From contig NZ_SUKA01000002.1 in the NCBI RefSeq assembly GCF_005049105.1, positions 851,985 through 915,984 of the forward strand: a stretch of 64,000 nucleotides of DNA, read 5' to 3'. The translations under genes were made by a program, and so were the position numbers. The stretch is from Sphingobacterium alkalisoli (lineage in GTDB: Bacteria; Bacteroidota; Bacteroidia; Sphingobacteriales; Sphingobacteriaceae). Every line of letters starts with the position of its first letter. The first letter of the stretch is position 1. The notes beneath the pieces are model-generated. The model searched no databases. It was given only the letters and a program-made list of their open reading frames with translations, and was not told where the DNA came from. Positions 26,505-35,518 of the stretch are shown in pieces.

Positions 26505-27449
26505 ATGAGTTTGACTATTGATACACACCATCACATGTTGCCGAATTTCTTCTACGAGGCAACAAATGATAAAGAAAATCCTGTTGGAGGCTCAAAGCCA
26601 CAGGTTTGGACTACTGAAAAATCCTTGGCTTTTATGGATGAAATGGGAATTGATATCGCCATTACATCCATCAGCACACCCGGAATCCAACTATTCGATT
26701 CAAAAGCTTCAAAGAGATTAGCAAGAGAATGCAATGATTTTGCAGCCTCACTAATTCAACAGCATCCAAAACGTTTTGGAGCATTGGCAAGTGTTCCGAT
26801 GCCTAACTTAGATGATGCTATTGAAGAAATCTGCTATGCCCTTGATGTGCTTAAACTTGACGGAGTGGTGCTTTTCACTAACTCACAAGGCATTTACCTT
26901 GGAGACAAAAGGATGAAACCGTTGTTTAAAGAATTACACCGTCGTAAAGCAACCGTCTTTATTCATCCAAATGCATCTCCAGATCCCATAGCACATACGC
27001 TTGGTATTACAGATAATCTCATTGATTTCCCTAGTGATACCACAAGAGCAATTGCACAGATGCACTATGGCGGAACTTTTGCGGAAACGCCGGATGTAAA
27101 ATATATCTTTTCACATGCCGGTGGCACTGCACCCTACTTGGCTGGACGATTTGCCATAGTGGATGAAATGCAGATCATGGGAGACAGTTCGATTACAGGG
27201 ACTTTCGCGGAAACTTTTCGCCGACTGTACTGGGATACAGCATTAGCATGGTCTGATCCTGTCATTAATAACCTTAAGCATGTAGCGGACTTAGATAAGG
27301 TACTATTCGGAACAGATTTTCCTTATGTACGCAATGATATAGCCTTGAAAGGGAAAGTAGCATTAGAAAATAGCTTCAACCTTTCAAAAGTGGAGAAACA
27401 AAAAATTTTTAGTGGCAATGCACTAGAATTATTTCCAAGATTTAAATAA
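26505..27449 (+). CDS. Amidohydrolase-family protein (ACMSD-like decarboxylase type)
   Basis: A 314-residue TIM-barrel protein of the amidohydrolase_2 family. Metal ligands are visible: HHH at residues 8-10 (DTHHHMLPNF), His in VFIHPNASP, His in YIFSHAGGTAPYLAGR, and Asp in VLFGTDFPYV. This pattern occurs in ACMSD, gamma-resorcylate decarboxylase and related enzymes. It sits 68 bp after the aldehyde dehydrogenase gene; ACMSD and a semialdehyde dehydrogenase act in sequence in 2-aminomuconate pathways, but other substrates are equally possible. Confidence 0.88.
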   Translation: MSLTIDTHHHMLPNFFYEATNDKENPVGGSKPQVWTTEKSLAFMDEMGIDIAITSISTPGIQLFDSKASKRLARECNDFAASLIQQHPKRFGALASVPMPNLDDAIEEICYALDVLKLDGVVLFTNSQGIYLGDKRMKPLFKELHRRKATVFIHPNASPDPIAHTLGITDNLIDFPSDTTRAIAQMHYGGTFAETPDVKYIFSHAGGTAPYLAGRFAIVDEMQIMGDSSITGTFAETFRRLYWDTALAWSDPVINNLKHVADLDKVLFGTDFPYVRNDIALKGKVALENSFNLSKVEKQKIFSGNALELFPRFK

Positions 27450-27468
27450 TTAATAATAAACTAAAATT

Positions 27469-27894
27469 ATGACAGACCAAGAAAAAATTAGAGTTGCTGG
27501 TGAATATTTCGTCAGAGTAGATAATGGTAGTCCGGAAGTCCTTGACTTATTTCATGAAGATGTTGAACTATATTTTCCAAAATTTGGATTTGGATTTGGA
27601 AAAGAATCCTTTTTTGAAATGATAAAAGGATTCGATGGAAGTCTTGAATTTATCCAACACGATTATGATCAACTGAAGTTTATGCCATCAGGCGATTTTG
27701 TAATTGTTGAAGGAACCTCAAAAGGAAAACTTTCGGGTAAAGATTGGCAAGGAGGCAAAACACCTGGCGGACGTTTTTGCAACGTTTTCAAATTTCGGGA
27801 TAATCTGATTGCTAGTGTCCACATTTATCTTGATCCCGACTATACTGGAGAGGATAAAGCAAGGTTCAAATGGGGAGAAAACCGAACCTGGTAA
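27469..27894 (+). CDS. SnoaL/NTF2-like family protein
   Basis: A 141-residue NTF2-like protein: EKIRVAGEYFVRVDNGSPEVLDLFHEDVELYFPKFGFGFGKESFFEMI, then strands FVIVEGTSKGKLSGK and GRFCNVFKFRDNLIASVHIYLDPDY. It lies 19 bp after the amidohydrolase gene and ends the same operon. It could isomerise or dehydrate the pathway intermediate. Confidence 0.83.
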   Translation: MTDQEKIRVAGEYFVRVDNGSPEVLDLFHEDVELYFPKFGFGFGKESFFEMIKGFDGSLEFIQHDYDQLKFMPSGDFVIVEGTSKGKLSGKDWQGGKTPGGRFCNVFKFRDNLIASVHIYLDPDYTGEDKARFKWGENRTW

Positions 27895-27903
27895 ATTAAA
27901 AAG

Positions 27904-27953
27904 CGTTGACATTTGTCAACGTTTTTTTTTATCATATCGCATCGTTTTAAGGA
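27904..27953 (+). promoter_or_regulatory. FNR-box-like dyad module, copy C (before DoxX gene)
   Basis: CGTTGAC-ATTT-GTCAACG (27904-27921), then nine to ten T, ATCATATCGCATCG and TTTTAAGG. The dyad centre is about 106 bp before the ATG at 28019. The tail sequence is identical to that of copy B over about 20 bp. It could also terminate the upstream operon. Confidence 0.55.
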
Positions 27954-28018
27954 GTGTTTCTGCCTGAATTTTACATTACAAAAAATCAACAAAATTAATC
28001 ATCTAAAAATTAGAAAAA

Positions 28019-28387
28019 ATGAAGACAAACAAAATTATTTATTGGGCAACAACGGGAATTATTAGTGCTATGATGATATTTAGTGCTTATGGCTATTTTT
28101 CAAATCCAGACATGAAAGCAGCATTCGTACATTTAGGATTTCCAGATTATTTCAGAATTGAACTTGGGGTTCTGAAAGTTTTTGGAGCACTAACATTAAT
28201 CATTCCACAGGTTCCAAATAAAATTAAATCATTTGCTTATTTCGGGTTTGCATTAACATTTGTTTCTGCTTTTATAGCTCATTTTGCTAGTGGAGATCCG
28301 GCATCTGTATCAGCCACACCAATCACATTTTTAGTGATTTTAGGTGTATCCTTTTACTTTCAGAACAAATTAAAAGTAACCAAATAA
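28019..28387 (+). CDS. DoxX-family membrane protein
   Basis: A 122-residue protein with four hydrophobic helices, matching the DoxX-like family (IYWATTGIISAMMIFSAYGYFSNPDMKAAFVHLGFPDYFRIELGVLKVFGALTLI is split over helices 1-2). In other bacteria DoxX proteins associate with thiol or superoxide stress defence at the membrane. It starts a unit behind dyad copy C and precedes the pirin gene by 100 bp. Confidence 0.85.
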   Translation: MKTNKIIYWATTGIISAMMIFSAYGYFSNPDMKAAFVHLGFPDYFRIELGVLKVFGALTLIIPQVPNKIKSFAYFGFALTFVSAFIAHFASGDPASVSATPITFLVILGVSFYFQNKLKVTK

Positions 28388-28487
28388 AACTATAAAATCG
28401 CCATAAAAACAGAGTTTACAAAGTGAAAATACTTAAAATCAAAAAGGTAATAGCATTTGTTACCGCGAAAAAATAATACGTGAAGAT

Positions 28488-29363
28488 ATGAAAAAGGAAA
28501 CGAGTTTTTCAACAAAAGGAAACAGAGCTAATTTAGGTCCTCTAAGTATCAATCGAATGTTACCCAATCGGTACGCCAATAAAGTAGGCCCGTTTGTGTT
28601 TCTTGATTATGTAGCACCGGCAATTAAAGAAACAATCACTAAAAATGGTATGGGTGCTCATCCACATCGAGGTATTGCCACCTTAACATACATACTTCAA
28701 GGCGAGGTAGAACATTTTGACAGTGCTGGTAACGGAGGTAAGATTTATTCAGGCGGTGCACAATGGATGAAAGCCGGAAATGGGATTATACATGATGAAA
28801 ACTTTAATTATGATTCCCAAACAGATAGCAAATTTATCGAAGGCTTTCAATTTTGGATCAATCTGCCTGCAAAAAACAAAGCCGAAAACCCTGAACACAT
28901 GGCCATTCAAGCCAATGAAGTACCACAAAAAGTACTGCAAAATCAAAAGGGTTGGATAAAAGTTATAATAGGGAATTATGAAGAATTAAATTCAAAAATA
29001 CCTAATTATTCCGAGCAGTTTTTATACCATATTCATTTGGAAGCTGATAAACAGTTTTCAATTAGCATAAAAGATAAAATAGAAGTTGCAGCTTTCTTAC
29101 CAACAAAAAATGCACTTCTTAACGATACTGAATTTCAAGCAGGTGAATTTGTAGAGTTTGGCAGAAAAGCAGGAGAAATTGAAATAAAAAACACGACCGA
29201 AAAAGCCATTGACATTATCTTATTTGGTGGAGAAGAATACACAGAACCAATGGTTGCCGAAGGGCCTTTTGTAATGAATTCATTAGGAGAAATAGCGGAT
29301 GCTTACAGAGATTTTTATGCAGGTAAATATGGTCAAATTAAATCAATTAAAAAAAGTGCTTAA
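28488..29363 (+). CDS. Pirin-family protein
   Basis: A 291-residue bicupin. The N-terminal cupin carries the metal site: His pair in GAHPHRGI, then His and Glu in GIIHDENF. The C-terminal cupin is degenerate, as usual (GEYTEPMVAEGPFVMNS-like end). Bacterial pirins include quercetinase-like dioxygenases and redox-responsive regulators. It overlaps no gene but the next start codon is directly after its TAA, so it is co-transcribed with the old yellow enzyme gene. Confidence 0.9.
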   Translation: MKKETSFSTKGNRANLGPLSINRMLPNRYANKVGPFVFLDYVAPAIKETITKNGMGAHPHRGIATLTYILQGEVEHFDSAGNGGKIYSGGAQWMKAGNGIIHDENFNYDSQTDSKFIEGFQFWINLPAKNKAENPEHMAIQANEVPQKVLQNQKGWIKVIIGNYEELNSKIPNYSEQFLYHIHLEADKQFSISIKDKIEVAAFLPTKNALLNDTEFQAGEFVEFGRKAGEIEIKNTTEKAIDIILFGGEEYTEPMVAEGPFVMNSLGEIADAYRDFYAGKYGQIKSIKKSA

Positions 29364-29364
29364 A

Positions 29365-30441
29365 ATGAAATTATTAGAACCAAAAAAAATAGGAAATTTA
29401 ATCTTGTCCAACAGTATGGCAATGGCTCCAATGACAAGAGCCAGGTCAGAAAATAATGGAACGGTAAACGATTTAAACGTATTGTACTATACACAACGAG
29501 CAAGTGCTGGTTTGATAATTACAGAAGGAATCAACATTTCAGAACAAGCAAAAGGGAGTCCGTTTACGCCAGGAATATTTATGGAAGCCCAGATTGAAAG
29601 CTGGCAAAAAGTAACCGATGCCGTACACCAAAATGGAGGCAAAATTTTCGCCCAACTTTGGCATACAGGTCGTGTGGGACATTCCATTGATAGAAATGGT
29701 GTATTAGCTGTTGCACCATCAGCACTTGCTATTGAGGGACAACAACATTTTACTTCACAAGGTATGAAAGCATACGAAGTACCAAGAGCTTTGGAAACAA
29801 ATGAAGTCAAACATATAGTTCAAGACTATAAGCATGCTGCTATAAATGCTATTAAGGCAGGTTTTGATGGAGTAGAATTGCATGCTGCTACAGGCTATCT
29901 CCCTAATCAATTCTTAGCGGAAAGTGCAAATCAAAGAACCGATGAATATGGTGGAAACATAGAAAATCGAAGTCGATTCATTCTAGAGGTAATGCAGGAA
30001 ATGGCAGCAGCTATCGGAGAAGACAAAGTAGGCATCAAACTGTCTCCAAGCATACCGTTTAATAGTATTCTCGATAGCGACCCAATTGCGACTTACTCTT
30101 ATTTGATTAAAGAATTAAACCACTTGCCTCTAGCATATATCCACCTGATGAATGCGTTGTTTCTTCCAGAGGAGGGTCTGGAACAATATCCTAGAGATGT
30201 GATGGGAACATTAGGAACACTAACCAAACATCTAATAATTGCCAATGCAGGATACACTCGCGAAACAGGCGAACAAGAATTAGAAAAAGGAATTGCCCAA
30301 ATCATTTCATTCGGTGTGCCTTTTATCGCCAACCCTGATTTACCGAAACGTTTTGAGCAAAACGCAACATTAAACGAGCCGGATCGTGCTACGTTTTATG
30401 GCGGAAATGAAAAAGGTTACACAGATTATCCAACTTTATAA
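29365..30441 (+). CDS. Alkene reductase of the old yellow enzyme family
   Basis: A 358-residue FMN enzyme; the ATG at 29365 (MKLLEPKKIGNL) is the family start, while the frame is open upstream into the pirin gene. Signatures: MAPMTRARS, AQLWHTGRVGH, GFDGVELHAATGYLPNQFL, and the FMN phosphate region IIANAGYTRETGEQ. The substrate-binding His/Asn(His) pair reads His-Ala-Ala-Thr, so the second position is Thr rather than Asn/His. It reduces activated C=C bonds with NAD(P)H. Confidence 0.92.
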   Translation: MKLLEPKKIGNLILSNSMAMAPMTRARSENNGTVNDLNVLYYTQRASAGLIITEGINISEQAKGSPFTPGIFMEAQIESWQKVTDAVHQNGGKIFAQLWHTGRVGHSIDRNGVLAVAPSALAIEGQQHFTSQGMKAYEVPRALETNEVKHIVQDYKHAAINAIKAGFDGVELHAATGYLPNQFLAESANQRTDEYGGNIENRSRFILEVMQEMAAAIGEDKVGIKLSPSIPFNSILDSDPIATYSYLIKELNHLPLAYIHLMNALFLPEEGLEQYPRDVMGTLGTLTKHLIIANAGYTRETGEQELEKGIAQIISFGVPFIANPDLPKRFEQNATLNEPDRATFYGGNEKGYTDYPTL

Positions 30442-30449
30442 ACGGAAAA

Positions 30450-31052
30450 ATGAAAATTTTACATATCATATCAAGTCCAAGAGGAGAAGCTTCTCAAACC
30501 ATACAATTGGGTAACTCCATCGTTAAAAAACTAGTAGCAAAAAATGAAAAAGCCTCTATCATCACACGAGATATTACCACAGAAATAGTACCTTATCTTA
30601 TTGGCACTCATATTCAATCTTTTAATACCCCACCGGAAAACCGTTCAGCAGAGCAGTTAGAATTAATTAAACTTTCAGACATATTAATTGCAGAAGTGCT
30701 GGATGCTGATATCATCGTCATTGGAGCTCCTATGTATAATTTCGGAATTCCTGCGGTACTAAAAAGCTGGATAGACTATTTGGCAAGAGCTGGAGTAGCC
30801 TTTACTTATACGGCTGATGGCCCTGTGGGCTTAATTCAGGGTAAAAAAGTATTCCTTGCCATTGGATCAGGTGGTGTTTACAGTGAAGGTGATTATAAGG
30901 CATTTGATTTTATCGAACCTTACTTAAGAACCTCTTTAGGTTTTTTCGGAATGACCGATATTACCGCATTCCGTATCGAAGGAGTTTCGGTTTCCGCACT
31001 TAAAGACAATGCAATGCAAGTGGCTTTAGAAAAATTAAGTGTTTTAGATTAA
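30450..31052 (+). CDS. azoR: FMN-dependent NADH-azoreductase
   Basis: A 200-residue flavodoxin-like protein. SSPRGEASQTIQLG binds the FMN phosphate, and APMYNFGIPAVLKSWIDYLARAGVAFTY is the strongly conserved AzoR segment; GSGGVYSEGDY follows. AzoR reduces azo compounds and quinones by two-electron transfer and protects against quinone stress. It begins 8 bp after the alkene reductase gene, as the last gene of the DoxX-pirin-OYE-AzoR unit. Confidence 0.9.
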   Translation: MKILHIISSPRGEASQTIQLGNSIVKKLVAKNEKASIITRDITTEIVPYLIGTHIQSFNTPPENRSAEQLELIKLSDILIAEVLDADIIVIGAPMYNFGIPAVLKSWIDYLARAGVAFTYTADGPVGLIQGKKVFLAIGSGGVYSEGDYKAFDFIEPYLRTSLGFFGMTDITAFRIEGVSVSALKDNAMQVALEKLSVLD

Positions 31053-31088
31053 AGTCCATTAAATAAAAAAACGGTAGTTGCAAAATTA

Positions 31089-31155
31089 TTGATAAATGTC
31101 AACAGTTTTTTTTATTGTTTGTCATCTTTATCAACACCCTGTTGAATGTAATTTT
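31089..31155 (+). promoter_or_regulatory. FNR-box-like dyad and promoter, copy D (before GMC oxidoreductase)
   Basis: TTGATAAATGTCAA (31089-31102) is followed by a T-run and, further on, TAATTTTG (31148-31155), a match to the TAnnTTTG -7 box. The dyad centre is about 90 bp before the ATG at 31185. The CATATCGCATCG tail is more diverged than in copies A-C. Confidence 0.55.
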
Positions 31156-31184
31156 GAACTAACAAATCATTAAAAATCAAAAAA

Positions 31185-32705
31185 ATGTCAGCAACACAAA
31201 ATTCAGACAGAAAACAATATGATTTTATCATAGTAGGTGGCGGTTCAGCAGGAGCTGTAATGGCGTCACGTTTGAGCGAAAAAAATAATCAACATGTTTT
31301 ATTAATTGAAGGTGGCAACGCCTACCCTTCTTGGGGGTATCCAAGTGCCATTTCAAGTGCCAACAACCCTGGAGGTGATGCAGAACACAACTGGGGGTTT
31401 CAATCGGAACCAACTACTTATGGTAACAAAATCGATTTGCCAAGAGGAAAAGTGTTGGGCGGTAGCTCTGCTATCAATGGTGCTGTTGCACTACGAGCTC
31501 GTCCTGAAGATTTTGAAAACTGGAATCTTCCCGGATGGTCTTTCGAAGAAATGCTTCCTTATTTTAAAAAGTTGGAAAAAAGCGATTCCGGAGATAAAGA
31601 GCTCCACGGATTTGATGGACCACTACCTGTTCGCCAACTATTACGCAACGATTTGACATCGGTTCAAAGGGCATTTGTTGATGCAACGGTAAATGTTGGC
31701 TACAAACTTGTCGAAGATTTTGATAGTGCCGAAGCCAATGGAGTTGGCCCTTACAGAATGAACGTGGTAAATGGTGTACGGGTCAATACCGGAATGGCAT
31801 ACCTTTCAAATGAAGAGCGGGAACGTGAAAATTTGACAATTGTATCACAAGCCATTGTTGACCGAGTTCTATTTGAAGATAAAAAAGCGATTGGTATTGT
31901 ATTGGCAAATGGCGAAGAGTTTTTTGCTAACGAAATTATCCTTTCTGGTGGTACTTACGGAAGTGCTGCCATATTACTAAGATCTGGAATTGGAGACAAA
32001 AAAGACTTGGAACAACTTTCTATACCAGTCATTGCCGATCTTCCAGTTGGTAAAAATATAAAAGACCATCCTTTCCATTATGCGGCTTTTGCTTTACACA
32101 AGGAAATGGTCGAAAGCAAGTCGCCACCAATCGCTGCCAAGTTATGGACTTCAACCTCCAAGGCCAAAGAAGGAGAATTAGACCTTCACATCACGGCTAC
32201 GCATCTTTTTCCTGATGAATACAGCCCTACACAAATGGGATTTGTTTTAGGAGTAGCGGTAACCACGCCAACTTCAAAAGGAAAAGTGTGGATAGAAACT
32301 AAAGACCCAAATAGTAACCCAAAGGTTGATCTCAACTTTCTTAATGATAAAGGAGATACGGAACGAATGATTGAAGGAGCTAAAATAGCAAGGCAGATTG
32401 CCGCAACTGCTCCGTTTTCTGACTTTATTCATTCCGAAATTGCTCCGGGTATTTCAGTGCAAACGGATGAAGAACTGGAAGTAGCCATCAAACAAAGCAT
32501 AGCGAGTTATGCCCACCCCACAAGCAGTGCTCCAATGGGAAGCCTAAATTCTAAAGAAGCAGTGGTTGATTTGGAAGGCAAAGTGCATCACGTAGAAGGA
32601 CTTCGTGTAGTCGATGCTTCTATTTTTCCAGATATTATTTCGGCAGCCACAAATATAACTGTGATTGCTGTTGCAGAAAAAATAGCCCACAAAATACTAA
32701 ACTAA
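31185..32705 (+). CDS. GMC-family FAD-dependent oxidoreductase
   Basis: A 506-residue glucose-methanol-choline oxidoreductase. The FAD dinucleotide motif is DFIIVGGGSAGAVMASRLSE, the family signature 1 is GKVLGGSSAINGAV, and the C-terminal active-site His and Asn are in SYAHPTSSAPMG and SAATNITVIAVAEKI. It is closest in kind to choline or alcohol dehydrogenases and oxidises a primary or secondary alcohol. It is cytosolic. The alpha/beta hydrolase starts 1 bp after its stop, so they form one operon with the SDR. Confidence 0.92.
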   Translation: MSATQNSDRKQYDFIIVGGGSAGAVMASRLSEKNNQHVLLIEGGNAYPSWGYPSAISSANNPGGDAEHNWGFQSEPTTYGNKIDLPRGKVLGGSSAINGAVALRARPEDFENWNLPGWSFEEMLPYFKKLEKSDSGDKELHGFDGPLPVRQLLRNDLTSVQRAFVDATVNVGYKLVEDFDSAEANGVGPYRMNVVNGVRVNTGMAYLSNEERERENLTIVSQAIVDRVLFEDKKAIGIVLANGEEFFANEIILSGGTYGSAAILLRSGIGDKKDLEQLSIPVIADLPVGKNIKDHPFHYAAFALHKEMVESKSPPIAAKLWTSTSKAKEGELDLHITATHLFPDEYSPTQMGFVLGVAVTTPTSKGKVWIETKDPNSNPKVDLNFLNDKGDTERMIEGAKIARQIAATAPFSDFIHSEIAPGISVQTDEELEVAIKQSIASYAHPTSSAPMGSLNSKEAVVDLEGKVHHVEGLRVVDASIFPDIISAATNITVIAVAEKIAHKILN

Positions 32706-32706
32706 G

Positions 32707-33702
32707 ATGGAAAATAATCAATTAAACAAAGAAACTGCAACACCAATAAAGGAACGATATAGTTTGGATCCTGAAATTGGACAAGCAATGGCTAATTTTA
32801 TGGCACAGCATCCTTCTGGTCAATTTCCGGAAAGAGGCGATTGGCAAGTGCTACGAGAAAATCTGAATCAATTCTATAGCAATCTCGGTAAGCAGTTCCC
32901 TGTTAATCCAGAGGTTGTTACCAAAGATTTTTTTATCAAAGCCAGTATAGGAACAGAAATTAAATTACGTTGGTATATTCCACCAACAAAAGTTGAATCT
33001 GGTTCAGCCATACTTTACGTTCATGGAGGTGGAAGGGTTTCAGGTTCATTAGAACTATATGACCAAATTGTTTCTCGCTTTGCCTACCTCTCAGGTGTTC
33101 CTTTTCTTTCTGTAGATTATCATCTCTCCCCAGAGTTGAATGCTGAACAGCAAGTAGAAGAAGTATTCAGTGCCTTAAATTGGTTAAAAGAACAAGCTGA
33201 TGATTTGGAAATTGATAAAAGCCGAATTGCCGTTATGGGAGACAGTGCTGGTGGTGGTATTGCGGCGTCTGTCGCAATTCTTGCACGTGACCGTGAGGTT
33301 CAACTGTCGCATCAAATTCTGATTTATCCTATGTTGGATGATCGTAATCTTGTTTCCGATGAGCAATTATTGCCTTTTGCTGTTTGGACGTATGACAACA
33401 ATTACACGGGATGGAATGCGGCACTCGGTAAAGAATATGATAAAAATAATGTTACTGCCGTAGCTGCACCTAGTCGTCTTCTTCAGTTTGAAGATTTGGC
33501 ACCAGCTTTTATTTCAGTTGGAGACTTGGATATCTTTCGCAGCGAAAATATAGAATATGCAACAAGACTTGCAAAAGCAGGTGTTCCAACTGAGTTTCAT
33601 TTACATCCAAGAGCACCACATGGCTTTGAATTCATCGCACCGGATGCCAAAATATCTAAGAAAGCGATGGCTGATTACATCCGTGTAATCCAATCTATTT
33701 AG
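32707..33702 (+). CDS. Alpha/beta hydrolase of the hormone-sensitive-lipase type
   Basis: A 331-residue esterase. The oxyanion motif is HGGGRVSGS, the nucleophile elbow GDSAGGG, the acid Asp in VGDLDIFRSEN, and the His in HPRAPHGFE: a full family IV triad. The substrate is likely a short-chain ester. Co-transcription with the GMC oxidoreductase (1-bp gap) and the SDR (32-bp gap) suggests ester cleavage followed by alcohol oxidation. Confidence 0.92.
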   Translation: MENNQLNKETATPIKERYSLDPEIGQAMANFMAQHPSGQFPERGDWQVLRENLNQFYSNLGKQFPVNPEVVTKDFFIKASIGTEIKLRWYIPPTKVESGSAILYVHGGGRVSGSLELYDQIVSRFAYLSGVPFLSVDYHLSPELNAEQQVEEVFSALNWLKEQADDLEIDKSRIAVMGDSAGGGIAASVAILARDREVQLSHQILIYPMLDDRNLVSDEQLLPFAVWTYDNNYTGWNAALGKEYDKNNVTAVAAPSRLLQFEDLAPAFISVGDLDIFRSENIEYATRLAKAGVPTEFHLHPRAPHGFEFIAPDAKISKKAMADYIRVIQSI

Positions 33703-33734
33703 CATTTAAAAAATAAATTTAAAAAAATATAAGT

Positions 33735-34481
33735 ATGACAACAGCAGCAAAAAGAGTAGCACTAATCACAGGAGCAGCAACAGGAATGGGACGTGCATTT
33801 GCCATCCGTTTAGCTAAAGATGGAATCGCAATAGCCGTAAATTATGTGGGAGATTCAAATCAAGCCGATGCGGTAGTAAATGAAATTAAAGAAGCCGGAG
33901 GAACAGCAAAAGGATTTCCGGCAGATGTAAGTGTAGTACCTGATATCATCAAGCTATTTAACGATGTAATAGACGAATTTGGCGGTATTGATATTGTGGT
34001 GGCCAATGCTGGTATAGGAATGATGGGAATCCCAATCATTGATGTAGTAGAATCCGATTTCGACCGCATTAATTCCGTAAATTATAAAGGAACGTTTTTC
34101 ATTTTACAGCAAGCCGCCAAACATGTTAGAAATGGAGGACGAATCATTCAAATATCATCAACAAGTTCATTATACCCTGCTGCGGGACTTGGTATTTATG
34201 CTCCAAGTAAAGCCGCAGGTAAAGTAATTACAGAAATATTGGCACAAGAATTAGGTTCTCGTCAAATCTCAGTGAACAGTGTTTTCCCTGGTCCTACAAG
34301 AACACCCTTAATGCAAAAAGAAGTTTCAAATGAAGAATTGGAACGAATAGGTCAAGCTATGTTTTTAGGAAGAATGGGGGAACCTGAGGATGTTGCTGGT
34401 GTGGTGGCATTCCTAGCAAGTCCTGAAGGTGCTTGGGTAAACGGTCAACAAATAATTGTAAATGGTGGGGGGCGAATATAA
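33735..34481 (+). CDS. Short-chain dehydrogenase/reductase (SDR)
   Basis: A 248-residue classical SDR: cofactor motif ITGAATGMGRAFAIRL, the NNAG-type motif VVANAGIG, Ser in IQISSTSSLY, and the catalytic YAPSK. The C-terminal ASPEGAWVNGQQIIVNGGG is standard. It reduces or oxidises a carbonyl/alcohol with NAD(P)H. It is the last intact gene of the redox island; immediately after it the sequence becomes gene debris. Confidence 0.92.
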   Translation: MTTAAKRVALITGAATGMGRAFAIRLAKDGIAIAVNYVGDSNQADAVVNEIKEAGGTAKGFPADVSVVPDIIKLFNDVIDEFGGIDIVVANAGIGMMGIPIIDVVESDFDRINSVNYKGTFFILQQAAKHVRNGGRIIQISSTSSLYPAAGLGIYAPSKAAGKVITEILAQELGSRQISVNSVFPGPTRTPLMQKEVSNEELERIGQAMFLGRMGEPEDVAGVVAFLASPEGAWVNGQQIIVNGGGRI

Positions 34482-34669
34482 CCAAGAATAGTAAAAGGAA
34501 AATAAAATTGATAGCAACTTTTTGCCCAAATCTTTCAGTGATACTCCTATATGGAAAAGTTCCATATCGTCAATAATCAAAAAGCGGTCGTGGCCATCGA
34601 CATAAATGGTTTGCAGTAAGCACCATTACAAAATCGTTGCCGACAACGATATCCCGATATGTAAACTAC
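34482..34669. other. Degenerate DNA between SDR gene and FecR remnant
   Basis: About 190 bp with no open gene. On the minus strand a short frame reads RFLIIDDMELFHIGVSLKDL, which resembles the start of a response-regulator receiver domain; it may be a small gene fragment. Confidence 0.3.
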
Positions 34670-35366
34670 TATTATAAGCACTGCCTCGATTCCTCATCAT
34701 GAAGCCATCGTAAAGAACAGCCTAACACCAGGTAAAAACGGTGCCACCATATCACTAGCTAACGGTATTATTATAAAATTGAGCGGTCTGCACATTAGAT
34801 TAGTGATCGGAAGTGACCAGATTTCCTATGTTGATGGAAGTATAGTTAATGATCAAGCTAAAAGCGCTATTCAAAATGAAACACTTACTGCGAGTACAAC
34901 CAAAGGATAGACCTATATGTTCACTTTGCCCGATGGTACTAAAGTTTGGCTAAATGCGGATTCAAAGATCTCTTTTGCGCTACAATTCATCAAGAAGACT
35001 CGTGAAATAATTTTAGATGGTGAAGCCTATTTTGAAGTTTCGAAAGATAAAGATCATCCTTTTATCGTAAAGAGTAACGGTCAGCAGATTGAAGTATTGG
35101 GCACCCAATTTAACGTGAATAGTTATCGGGATGAACCTACGACTGCTAAAACGTTGGTTGAAGGGAACCGTGTTGACTTCAGAACGGCGATGCGAAAAAT
35201 CGCTCGCTGGTATAATGTGGAAGTAGTTTACGATACCTCTGTGCCAGAGGAAATGGAATCGGGAGGTTGGATGTCTAGAAACAACAAATTATCAGGAGTG
35301 CTACAAGCCATAGAAGATGCAGGTCATGCCCAATTTAAAATAGAGGGGAAAAAATCATCGTCCTAA
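34670..35366 (+). pseudogene. FecR-family anti-sigma factor, broken
   Basis: Residual FecR sequence: LTPGKNGATISLANGII, then an in-frame TAG at 34908, then FTLPDGTKVWLNADSKISF, EAYFEVSKDKDHPFIVKS and LGTQFNVNSYRDE. After TLVEGN the sequence jumps directly to RVDFRTAMRKIARWYNVEVVYD, omitting about 45 residues of the usual domain. The N-terminal membrane part is also missing. FecR proteins relay outer-membrane signals to FecI-type sigma factors; the broken sigma gene 13 kb upstream may be its former partner. Confidence 0.75.
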
Positions 35367-35518
35367 AATAAGAAATTTATTAAACAATTGATAACAAGAT
35401 TGTCACTTATCAGTATAAGTTTATAGCATGTTACAATAATTAATAACAAAGAAAAACACTGAATACAGCCGGAGAAAGATAATGTTCACTTTTAAAAAGA
35501 TTAGCCGAAATGTCTCTC

